Assembly (NCBI GenBank): GCA_026982515.1
Contig: JALSGY010000507.1
Span: 1-7,867 of the forward strand
Source of the DNA: Paracoccaceae bacterium
GTDB taxonomy: Bacteria; Pseudomonadota; Alphaproteobacteria; Rhodobacterales; Rhodobacteraceae
Direction: 5' to 3'
DNA: 7,867 nucleotides
Positions 1 through 5,712 of this stretch are shown in pieces. The notes below the pieces were generated by a model. It searched no databases. It was not told where the DNA came from and saw nothing but the letters and a program-made list of their open reading frames with translations. The translations under genes and the position numbers were made by a program. Numbering within the stretch: the stretch's first letter is position 1; every line of letters begins with the position of its first letter.

Positions 1-85
1 CGGCAGAAGGCCGGCCGGATGGTGCTCTGTCTGCCCATTGGAGTGATCTGTCAAGAAAAATCTGTATTTGGGTGCAGGAGCGTGG
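1..85. other. Left-edge flank with no recognisable gene
   Basis: This is the sequence downstream of the last minus-strand gene. Read on the minus strand it has a short T5 run (55-59) and an isolated TTGACA hexamer (49-54). No convincing stem precedes the T run, so I do not call a terminator. No -10 box lies at the right distance from TTGACA, so I do not call a promoter. Nothing coding is supported in either direction. Confidence 0.5.
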
Positions 86-904
86 CTATTCGCCCGCACG
101 GTAGGCGGTGATGGTGCCGCGCCAGTAGGGCTCGTAACCTTCGGGGTAGACATAGCCGACCTCACCCTGGCGCGGCACCCGGCGGTTGCCGATGGTCGTG
201 TAGCCGCCAAGCGTGGCGCGCCAGTCGAGGTAGGTGGTGGTGCCGTCGGGCGCCGTGGCCGGGCGGTTGCGGGCGGTTACCTCGACCACGTCGCCGGCAG
301 TATCGAAACGCAGCCGCACGCGGGCGGCTTCGAGCGGTGGGGCCAGCGAGACCTCGACGGCATCTTCGGCCACCTGCCGCCAGATGAGATCGGGGTTGCC
401 GAGGATGGCATCGGGTGCCCAGACCAGCTCGGCCAGGTAGCGCATGGCTTCGCCGATGTCGGTATCGGGCCCTGAGGCGCTGGCGACGGGGATCGAGCCC
501 AGCAGGCGGGCCGAAAGCCAGCCGCTTCCGTCCACGAAGGAATCCACCACCCGGACCATCGCCAGCGACCCCTTGCGCTGGGTGGCGGTCCAGACGAAGC
601 CGGGCGCGCCGGTGACGATGACCTGGCGAGCCGCCATCGGCTGCCAGCTGCCACCGCGTTGCAGGCGCATCTCGGTTTCCTGCGTGAGCGTGACCACTGG
701 GGCCAGGGCCTCGGGCCTGGCCCCGCCGCGCAGGGCGAAGGCGCGCACGATTTCGGGCAGGCTGGCGCGGGCCGTGGGCTGCGCGGCGGCGCGCAGGCGG
801 TCCTCGAGCCCCGCGGTGGTGCGGGTAAAGCCACGGGCGGCGATGATCTGCGCGGCGGCGAGCGCCAGAGCGAGGAGGAGGGCGATCAGGGCAAGCTTGG
901 TCAT
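86..904 (-). CDS. Exported or membrane-anchored protein of uncharacterised DUF6544/DUF6920-like family
   Basis: The product has 272 aa. Residues 3-23 are a hydrophobic run (LALIALLLALALAAA) that fits a signal peptide or a single N-terminal anchor, so the rest probably lies in the periplasm. The body is a soluble alpha/beta-type sequence. Recognisable segments are PGFVWTAT (101-108), VRVVDSFVDGSGWLSARLLG (117-136), the central RYLAELVWAPDAIL (155-168), FDTAGDVVEV (200-209) and the C-terminal GEVGYVYPEGYEPYWRGTI (247-265). From memory this pattern matches the family called DUF6544 or DUF6920. The exact Pfam name was not checked, and no function or catalytic residue is known to me. The ATG at 904 is preceded by AAAGG at 7 nt. 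The gene lies 65 bp downstream of pncB on the same strand and could be read as a third operon member, though two hairpins sit in the gap. A role in NAD metabolism would be a guess from position only. Confidence 0.8.
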   Translation of the reverse strand: MTKLALIALLLALALAAAQIIAARGFTRTTAGLEDRLRAAAQPTARASLPEIVRAFALRGGARPEALAPVVTLTQETEMRLQRGGSWQPMAARQVIVTGAPGFVWTATQRKGSLAMVRVVDSFVDGSGWLSARLLGSIPVASASGPDTDIGEAMRYLAELVWAPDAILGNPDLIWRQVAEDAVEVSLAPPLEAARVRLRFDTAGDVVEVTARNRPATAPDGTTTYLDWRATLGGYTTIGNRRVPRQGEVGYVYPEGYEPYWRGTITAYRAGE

Positions 905-905
905 C

Positions 906-922
906 GGGGCGCCTTTCGCCCC
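906..922 (-). promoter_or_regulatory. Hairpin presenting the ribosome binding site of the last gene
   Basis: On the minus strand GGGGCG-AAAGG-CGCCCC forms a perfect 6-bp stem with a 5-nt loop. It ends one base before the ATG at 904. The loop is exactly the purine-rich AAAGG that would serve as Shine-Dalgarno, at a spacing of 7 nt. A stable stem here could limit initiation or leave the site exposed in the loop. The inverted repeat is directly visible; the regulatory role is inferred. Confidence 0.45.
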
Positions 923-947
923 TGGCTATCCGCGCCGGGCGGCGGCG

Positions 948-967
948 GCCTTGACCTCGGTCAAGGC
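948..967 (-). terminator. Perfect 9-bp inverted repeat immediately after pncB stop (possible terminator or attenuator)
   Basis: The arms are GCCTTGACC and GGTCAAGGC, separated by only two bases. The stem begins two bases after the pncB TGA. In RNA it would fold as an 8-bp stem closed by a CGAG loop. No T run follows, so it is not a classic intrinsic terminator. It could protect the pncB 3' end or attenuate read-through into the downstream gene. As an 18-20 bp DNA palindrome it could also be a protein-binding site. Confidence 0.4.
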
Positions 968-969
968 GT

Positions 970-2262
970 TCAGACCACCACCTCCAGTTCCTTCTGCCGG
1001 CCCACTCCGAAGATGCGGCGGTAGCGCTCGATCTCCTCTTTCGGGCCGGTGGCCTTGAGCGGGTTGTCGGACAGCTTGACGGTGGGCCGGCCGTTGGCGG
1101 CCGCCGCCTTGCACACCAGCGAGAAGGGGGCCAGCGCATCATTGGGGACGAGGCCGCGGAAATCGTTGGTCAGCAGGGTGCCCCAGCCGAAGGAAACCCG
1201 GCAGCGGCCGGCAAAGCGCTGGTGCAGGTCGATGATCTTATCCACGTCGAGCCCGTCGGAGAAGATCACCAGCTTCTTGCGCGGATCCTCGCCGCGCGAC
1301 TTCCACCAGGCAATGGCCGTTTCGGCACCTTCCACCGGATCGCCGGAATCGATGCGGATGCCGGTCCAGCTGGCCAGCCAGTCGGGAGCGTTCTCGAGGA
1401 ACTGTCTGGTGCCGAAGGTGTCGGGAAGGATGATGCGCAGGTTGCCCTCGTGCTCCTCCTGCCAGTCTTCGAGTACCTTGTAGGGGGCGCGGCGCAGCTC
1501 TTCTTCGGTTTCGGCAAGCGCGGCATAGACCATGGGCAACTCATGCGCATTGGTGCCGATGGCCTCGATGTCGCGGCGCATGGCGATCAGGCAGTTGGAG
1601 GTGCCGACGAAGCTTTCACCCAGCCCCTCGATCATCGCCTGCACGCACCAGTCCTGCCACAGGAAGGAATGGCGGCGGCGCGAGCCGAAATCGGCGATGC
1701 GCAGGCCCTTGAGCTCGCGCAGCCGCTCGACCTTTTCCCACAGCTTTGTCATGGCGCGGGCATAGAGCACCTGCAGTTCGAACCGGCCCATGGCCTCGAG
1801 CACGGCGCGCGAGCGCAGTTCCATCAGGATGGCCAACGCCGGGATCTCCCACAGCATCACCTCGGGCCACTTGCCCTCGAAGGTGAGTTCGTACTGGCCG
1901 TCGCGCACCTCGAGGTGGTAGGGGGGCAGTTGCAGGTTTTCGAACCACTCCATGAAATCGGGGTGGAACATCTGTCGCTTGCCATAGAACATGTTGCCGC
2001 GCAGCCAGGTACTTTCGCCGCGCGCCAGCCGCAGGGAGCGCACGTGATCCAGCTGTTCGCGCAACTCGCCCTCGTCCACCAGTTCGGCCAGGCGGATCGA
2101 TCTGGTGCGGTTGATCAGCGAGAAGGTGACGATGGTGTCGGGCTTGTTGCGGAACACCGACTGGCACATCAGCAGCTTGTAGAAATCGGTATCGATCAGC
2201 GACCGCACGATCGGGTCGATCTTCCACTTGTGATTGTAGACGCGGGTGGCGATGTCTATCAT
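970..2262 (-). CDS. pncB: Nicotinate phosphoribosyltransferase
   Basis: The enzyme makes nicotinate mononucleotide from nicotinate and PRPP, with ATP hydrolysis, in the cytosolic Preiss-Handler NAD salvage pathway. The product has 430 aa, within the family range (E. coli about 400). Visible motifs are LIDTDFYKLLM (22-32), DFGSRRRHS (191-199) and GTSN followed by GTNAHE (220-223 and 237-242). His240 corresponds to the autophosphorylated histidine (His219 in the enteric enzyme). Further motifs are RIDSGDP (303-309), FSDGLD (334-339), SFGWGTLLTND (357-367) and KLSDNPLK (396-403). I chose the ATG at 2262 because MIDIATRVYNHKW is the natural N-terminus. An in-frame start at 2340 would add 26 residues overlapping pncA. 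The chosen ATG shares its A with the pncA stop (TGATG), so the two genes are probably translationally coupled. A weak GGGGTGAG lies 9 nt upstream. The gene ends just before a strong hairpin. Confidence 0.96.
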   Translation of the reverse strand: MIDIATRVYNHKWKIDPIVRSLIDTDFYKLLMCQSVFRNKPDTIVTFSLINRTRSIRLAELVDEGELREQLDHVRSLRLARGESTWLRGNMFYGKRQMFHPDFMEWFENLQLPPYHLEVRDGQYELTFEGKWPEVMLWEIPALAILMELRSRAVLEAMGRFELQVLYARAMTKLWEKVERLRELKGLRIADFGSRRRHSFLWQDWCVQAMIEGLGESFVGTSNCLIAMRRDIEAIGTNAHELPMVYAALAETEEELRRAPYKVLEDWQEEHEGNLRIILPDTFGTRQFLENAPDWLASWTGIRIDSGDPVEGAETAIAWWKSRGEDPRKKLVIFSDGLDVDKIIDLHQRFAGRCRVSFGWGTLLTNDFRGLVPNDALAPFSLVCKAAAANGRPTVKLSDNPLKATGPKEEIERYRRIFGVGRQKELEVVV

Positions 2263-2867
2263 CAGATCATTCTCACCCCGGCCTGCGTCATGGCCCTGCG
2301 GGCGGCCGAGAGCGAGCCGTCCATGTCGATGCCGCGGCACAGATCCTCGCGGACGGTGACGGCAAATCCCAGCCTTGCCGCATCCACCGCCGAGTAGTTG
2401 ACGCAGAAATCGGTGGCCAGTCCCACGAGCACGAGCGTATCTATTCCGCGGGTTTTCAGGTAGCCTTCCAGCCCGGTCGGGGTCAGGCGGTCATTCTCGA
2501 AAAAGGCCGAATAGCTGTCTATTTCGCGGCGAAAGCCCTTGCGGATGATCAGATCGGCCCGGTTCGTGTTCAGGCCGGGGTGAAACCGTGCTCCCTGGCT
2601 GCCCTGAACGCAATGATCGGGCCAGAGAACCTGCGTGCCATAGGGCATCTCGACCGTCTCGAACGGCGCCTTGCCGCTGTGCTGCGAGGCGAATGAGCGG
2701 TGATTGGCGGGGTGCCAGTCCTGGGTGAGGATGACGGCAGAAAAATCTTCGGACAGTGCATTGATGTCCGGGATGATCTCGTCGCCGCCGGGCACGGCCA
2801 ACGCGCCGCCGGGGCAGAAGTCGTTCTGCACGTCGATGATGATGAGGGCTTCGTTGTCCGGGCGCAT
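2262..2867 (-). CDS. pncA: Nicotinamidase (isochorismatase-like hydrolase)
   Basis: The enzyme deamidates nicotinamide to nicotinate and ammonia in the cytosol, supplying the substrate of the next gene, pncB. The product has 201 aa, a usual length. The family triad is visible: Asp12 in IIDVQNDF, Lys110 in IIRKGF and Cys155 in LATDFCV. The metal-site residues Asp50 and His52 lie in QDWHPANH. His56 and His85 (in WPDHCVQG) are the other candidate ligands. VGLATDFCV carries the conserved stretch before the nucleophile. The ATG at 2867 has an almost ideal Shine-Dalgarno 5 nt upstream, which settles the start. The gene overlaps pncB by one base. It begins 231 bp after gyrB ends, in a gap with a gyrB hairpin and two inverted repeats, so it probably starts its own transcript. 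Confidence 0.96.
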   Translation of the reverse strand: MRPDNEALIIIDVQNDFCPGGALAVPGGDEIIPDINALSEDFSAVILTQDWHPANHRSFASQHSGKAPFETVEMPYGTQVLWPDHCVQGSQGARFHPGLNTNRADLIIRKGFRREIDSYSAFFENDRLTPTGLEGYLKTRGIDTLVLVGLATDFCVNYSAVDAARLGFAVTVREDLCRGIDMDGSLSAARRAMTQAGVRMI

Positions 2868-2872
2868 GGGCG

Positions 2873-2880
2873 TCCTCCTT
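2873..2880 (-). promoter_or_regulatory. Strong Shine-Dalgarno of pncA
   Basis: AAGGAGGA on the minus strand, 5 nt before the pncA ATG. It matches the anti-Shine-Dalgarno almost completely and is the strongest ribosome binding site in the window. This suggests efficient translation of pncA and, through the TGATG overlap, of pncB. Confidence 0.85.
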
Positions 2881-2894
2881 GCAAGGGCCCGTTA

Positions 2895-2923
2895 TGGGTA
2901 AGGAGCAAGCCTCGTGGCGTCAA
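2895..2923 (-). promoter_or_regulatory. Weak candidate promoter of pncA-pncB
   Basis: On the minus strand TTGACG (2918-2923) is followed after 17 bp by TACCCA (2895-2900). The -35 is good (5 of 6), but the -10 matches only at the first two bases. A better -10-like CATAAC (2891-2896) lies 21 bp from the -35, too far to pair with it. A promoter is expected here because gyrB appears to terminate upstream, but its exact position is uncertain. Confidence 0.3.
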
Positions 2924-2949
2924 TGCCGGTGGCGGCGGAGCCCTGGGGA

Positions 2950-2986
2950 TTCATGCCTCCGGCGGGAGTATTTCCAGACAGAAGAA
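2950..2986 (+). repeat. Intergenic repeat, copy 1 (Rhodobacteraceae-type core)
   Basis: The core ATGCCTCCGGCGGG-AGTATTT is at 2953-2973 and the tail CCAGACAGAAGAA follows to 2986. This copy is on the plus strand, opposite to the neighbouring genes. Over 37 nt it matches copy 3 (6829-6865, minus strand) at every base but one. CTGGGGAT (2943-2950) can pair with ATTTCCAG (2970-2977) as an 8-bp stem with two G-U pairs, enclosing the core. The family is known to me from memory as a common intergenic element in Rhodobacteraceae genomes; its function is unknown to me. Confidence 0.85.
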
Positions 2987-3037
2987 AAGCGCGGCATTCC
3001 CTTGGCGCTTCGCTACATCTCGCATTTTTCGCGTCTT

Positions 3038-3072
3038 CGATGCCTTGATAAATATCCCCGCCGGAGGCATCG
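3038..3072 (-). repeat. Intergenic repeat, copy 2, with its own hairpin arms
   Basis: The core lies at 3050-3070 and reads ATGCCTCCGGCGGG-GATATTT on the minus strand. It matches 19 of 21 bases of the other two copies and its tail is different. Its first bases belong to a perfect 8-bp inverted repeat, CGATGCCT (3038-3045) and AGGCATCG (3065-3072), so the copy folds into a hairpin of its own. It directly abuts the GC-rich hairpin after gyrB and points toward copy 1. The pair therefore forms an inverted arrangement about 120 bp across. Confidence 0.8.
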
Positions 3073-3093
3073 CGCCCGCCCCGGGCGGGCGCG
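3071..3093 (-). terminator. Putative gyrB terminator hairpin
   Basis: CGCGCCCGCC and GGCGGGCGCG form a perfect 10-bp, all-GC stem with a 3-nt loop. The stem starts 5 nt after the gyrB stop codon. No T run follows directly; the next sequence is repeat copy 2, which supplies ATATTT about 15 nt later. The stem strength and position argue for termination or 3'-end protection of the gyrB message. Confidence 0.6.
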
Positions 3094-3098
3094 GTTGA

Positions 3099-5516
3099 TC
3101 AGAAGTCCAGGTTCTCCACGCTCAGCGCATTTTGCTGAATGAATTCGCGCCGCGGTTCGACCACGTCGCCCATCAGTTTCGTGAAGATATCGTCGGCCTC
3201 GGCCACGTCGTCTATGCGGACCTGCAGCAGGGTGCGGGCCTCCGGGTCGAGGGTGGTTTCCCACAGCTGATCGGGGTTCATCTCGCCCAGGCCCTTGTAG
3301 CGCTGCAGCGACAGGCCCTTTTCGCCCTCTTTCAGGATGGCCTCCAGCAGGTCGGTGGGGCCGTGGATGACGATCCGGCGTTCCTTTCGGGCCAGCTCTG
3401 CGGGATCTTGGTAGATGTCGCGGGTCTCTTTGGAGACCTGCGCCAGCCGCCGTGCCTCGGCCGAGCGCAGCACCGCGCCGTCGAGGGTGCGGATCTCCTC
3501 GACCCCGCGCAGGATGCGGGTGAGGCGGATACCGTGATCCTGGGTGATGCGGCCCTGCCAGCCGCGCTCATATTCGGCGGCCACCTGATCGAGCCGCGCG
3601 GCAACCTCATCGGCCACCTGTTGCAGGTCGGCGTCGGCGCGGCCCGGGTCAAAGGCCCCGGCCAGCGCGGCCTGTTCGAGGATGGCTCGCGGATAGTGGG
3701 TGGGGAAGGCATCGAGCACCCGGCGGAACTGGCGCGCGCCCTCGATGACGCGGGTCAGGTCGGCGCCGGCGATTTCCTCGCCCGAGGCCAGCCGCAGCAC
3801 CGCGCCCTCGACCCCCATCTGGATCAGGTAGTCTTCCAGCGCGGCCTGATCCTTGAGGTAGACCTCGGACTTGCCGCGCGAGACCTTGTAGAGCGGAGGC
3901 TGGGCTATGTAGAGATACCCGCCTTCGATGATCTCGGGCATCTGCCTGAAGAAGAAGGTCAGCAGCAGGGTACGGATGTGGGCGCCGTCCACATCGGCAT
4001 CGGTCATGATGATGATCTTGTGGTAGCGCAGTTTCGAGATGTCGAACTCATCGCGCCCGATGCCGGTGCCAAGCGCGGTGATCAGGGTACCGATTTCCTG
4101 GCTGGAGAGCATCTTGTCGAAGCGGGCGCGCTCGACATTGAGGATCTTGCCGCGCAGGGGCAGCACGGCCTGGTTCTGGCGCGAGCGGCCCTGCTTGGCC
4201 GAGCCGCCGGCGCTGTCGCCCTCCACCAGGAACAACTCTCGCTTGGCAGGGTCGCGTTCCTGGCAGTCGGCCAGCTTGCCGGGCAACGAGGCCACGTCGA
4301 GGGCGGATTTCTTGCGCGTCATCTCACGCGCCTTGCGGGCGGCTTCGCGGGCCAGGGCTGCCTCGATCACCTTGCCGATGATCATCTTCGCTTCCTGGGG
4401 GTGCTCCTCGAACCATTCGCCGAGCTTCTCGTTGACCAGTCCCTCGACGGCGGGCCGGACCTCGGAGGAAACCAGCTTGTCCTTGGTCTGAGAGCTGAAC
4501 TTCGGATCCGGCACCTTGACCGACAGCACGCAGGTAAGCCCCTCGCGCGCGTCATCTCCGGTGAAGGAGACCTTTTCCTTTTTCGCGATCCCCGAGGAGT
4601 TGGCATAAAGGTTCATCGTGCGGGTCAGCGCCCCGCGAAAGCCCGCCAGGTGGGTGCCGCCATCGCGCTGGGGGATGTTGTTGGTGAACGGCAGTACGGT
4701 TTCATGGTAGCTGTCGTTCCACCACATGGCCACCTCGACGGTGATGCCCTCGCGCTCCCCGGTGATGTAGATCGGCTCGTCGATCATCGGGGTCTTGTGG
4801 CGGTCGAGGTACTTGACGAACTCGCGCACCCCGCCTTCGTAGAACAGTTCGGTTTCCAGAGGCTCTGCAGGGCGTTCGTCACGCAGGATGATACGCACGC
4901 CGGAGTTGAGGAAGGCCAGCTCGCGCAAGCGGTTTTCCAGCGTCTTGAACGAGTAGTCGAGGTTGGAAAAAGTCTCCAGCGAGGCCAGGAAGCGCACCTC
5001 GGTGCCCCTCTCGCCCCCGGCATCGCCCACCACGCGCAGCGGCTCGACGGTTTCGCCGTGCTCGAAGCGGGCGAAGTGTTCTTTCCCGTCGCGCCAGATG
5101 CGCAACTCGAGCCACTCGGACAGCGCGTTGACAACCGAAACCCCCACCCCGTGCAGCCCGCCCGACACCTTGTAGGAGTTGGAGTCGAACTTGCCGCCCG
5201 CGTGCAGCTGGGTCATGATCACCTCGGCCGCGGATACGCCCTCTTCCTCGTGGATGCCCACGGGAATGCCCCGGCCATTGTCGCGCACCGAAACGGAGCT
5301 GTCGGCGTGGATGATCACCGTGACCGCATCGGCATGACCGGCCAGCGCCTCGTCGATGCCGTTGTCCACGACCTCATAGACCATGTGATGCAGGCCCGAG
5401 CCATCGTCCGTATCCCCGATATACATGCCGGGGCGTTTGCGGACGGCTTCCAAGCCTTTGAGAACCTTGATGGATTCAGCCCCGTATTCGGCGGGGCGCT
5501 GCGCGTCGTCGGCCAT
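3099..5516 (-). CDS. gyrB: DNA gyrase subunit B
   Basis: ATPase subunit of the A2B2 gyrase, which introduces negative supercoils. The product has 805 aa (E. coli 804). The N-terminal GHKL ATPase shows EVVDNGIDEA with the catalytic Glu48 and Asn52, VRDNGRGIP (77-85) and LHGVGVSVVNALS (121-133). Arg142 fits the coumarin-contact arginine. The transducer domain follows, then TOPRIM with LVEGDSAGGSAKQGR (430-444) and TDADVDGAHI (505-514; Asp506, Asp508). A gram-negative-type insert of roughly 165 residues follows, ending before QRYKGLGEMNP (738-748). The insert and LWETTLDPEA favour GyrB over ParE. PLRGK has Arg455 where E. coli has Lys447 in the quinolone region, probably a lineage trait. I chose the ATG at 5516 (MADDAQ) because AGGAAGG lies 5 nt upstream. 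The longer in-frame ATG at 5534 (MIRKAC) sits at the predicted transcription start and has no leader. The gene has its own promoter and a hairpin after the stop. Confidence 0.97.
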   Translation of the reverse strand: MADDAQRPAEYGAESIKVLKGLEAVRKRPGMYIGDTDDGSGLHHMVYEVVDNGIDEALAGHADAVTVIIHADSSVSVRDNGRGIPVGIHEEEGVSAAEVIMTQLHAGGKFDSNSYKVSGGLHGVGVSVVNALSEWLELRIWRDGKEHFARFEHGETVEPLRVVGDAGGERGTEVRFLASLETFSNLDYSFKTLENRLRELAFLNSGVRIILRDERPAEPLETELFYEGGVREFVKYLDRHKTPMIDEPIYITGEREGITVEVAMWWNDSYHETVLPFTNNIPQRDGGTHLAGFRGALTRTMNLYANSSGIAKKEKVSFTGDDAREGLTCVLSVKVPDPKFSSQTKDKLVSSEVRPAVEGLVNEKLGEWFEEHPQEAKMIIGKVIEAALAREAARKAREMTRKKSALDVASLPGKLADCQERDPAKRELFLVEGDSAGGSAKQGRSRQNQAVLPLRGKILNVERARFDKMLSSQEIGTLITALGTGIGRDEFDISKLRYHKIIIMTDADVDGAHIRTLLLTFFFRQMPEIIEGGYLYIAQPPLYKVSRGKSEVYLKDQAALEDYLIQMGVEGAVLRLASGEEIAGADLTRVIEGARQFRRVLDAFPTHYPRAILEQAALAGAFDPGRADADLQQVADEVAARLDQVAAEYERGWQGRITQDHGIRLTRILRGVEEIRTLDGAVLRSAEARRLAQVSKETRDIYQDPAELARKERRIVIHGPTDLLEAILKEGEKGLSLQRYKGLGEMNPDQLWETTLDPEARTLLQVRIDDVAEADDIFTKLMGDVVEPRREFIQQNALSVENLDF

Positions 5517-5521
5517 ACATG

Positions 5522-5528
5522 CCTTCCT
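5522..5528 (-). promoter_or_regulatory. Shine-Dalgarno deciding the gyrB start
   Basis: AGGAAGG on the minus strand, 5 nt before the ATG at 5516. It lies downstream of the alternative ATG at 5534, so it cannot serve that one. This is the main reason for the shorter 805-aa protein. Confidence 0.8.
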
Positions 5529-5543
5529 GATCATTTTGCGGAA

Positions 5544-5572
5544 TTTATACGAGACTTTGTGGGGGTTGTCAC
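5544..5572 (-). promoter_or_regulatory. Sigma-70-type promoter of gyrB
   Basis: On the minus strand GTGACA (-35, 5567-5572) and TATAAA (-10, 5544-5549) are exactly 17 bp apart. Each matches its consensus at 5 of 6 bases. Transcription would start near 5537, giving a leader of about 20 nt that carries the AGGAAGG site. A second, poorer pair lies just upstream: TTGTCA (5609-5614) and AAATAT (5585-5590), 18 bp apart. Confidence 0.7.
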
Positions 5573-5575
5573 GTC

Positions 5576-5599
5576 TCTGACACTATATTTGGTGTCAGA
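5576..5599. promoter_or_regulatory. Inverted repeat upstream of gyrB -35, candidate operator
   Basis: TCTGACAC and GTGTCAGA are perfect 8-bp arms around an 8-bp AT-rich centre (TATATTTG). The site ends 3 bp upstream of the gyrB -35 box and is centred about 50 bp from the predicted start. It also covers the -10 of the weaker upstream promoter. The shape suits a dimeric DNA-binding protein. It is not followed by a T run, so it is not a terminator. I do not recognise the regulator. Confidence 0.5.
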
Positions 5600-5624
5600 T
5601 GAGGGGGATGACAAGGCCATGCAG

Positions 5625-5643
5625 GGCCGGCCGGGAACCGGCC
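5625..5643 (-). terminator. GC hairpin downstream of recF, weak terminator candidate
   Basis: GGCCGG (5625-5630) and CCGGCC (5638-5643) form a 6-bp stem with a 7-nt loop about 70 bp after the recF stop. No T run follows. It could reduce read-through from dnaN-recF into gyrB, but short GC palindromes are common by chance in such GC-rich DNA. Confidence 0.3.
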
Positions 5644-5712
5644 TCAGGCAAGGCCCGGCACTGGGTGTCCCGGCGTTCATTGCGCGTCCCTCCCGGCCCT
5701 GGTCGGATCTCC

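Noticed and set aside
26..59. TTGACA (49-54) and T5 run (55-59) on the minus strand at the left edge, as promoter or terminator
   Set aside because: No acceptable -10 hexamer lies 16-18 bp from TTGACA, and no stable stem precedes the T run.
162..1142. 326-codon Arg- and Pro-rich frame on the minus strand overlapping the DUF gene and the end of pncB
   Set aside because: Composition is typical of an out-of-frame reading of GC-rich DNA (runs of Arg, Pro, Ala), and the DUF-family segments lie in another frame.
1222..2397. Open frame of 391 codons on the plus strand opposite pncB and the end of pncA
   Set aside because: It is the mirror frame of real genes with all pncB motifs on the other strand. 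I see no recognisable domain or convincing start signal.
2868..3098. Insertion sequence remnant or CRISPR in the gyrB-pncA gap
   Set aside because: There is no transposase fragment, no target duplication and no regular spacing. The repeated units are two inverted copies of a short intergenic element plus hairpins.
5531..5680. Small frame of 49 codons (MNAGTPSAG...) between recF and gyrB with GGGAGGG 7 nt upstream, ending 14 nt before the gyrB ATG
   Set aside because: It runs through the gyrB promoter and palindrome and uses codons that look rare here (AGA, AGG, ATA, AGT, TCA). I recognise no motif. A leader peptide cannot be excluded but is not supported.
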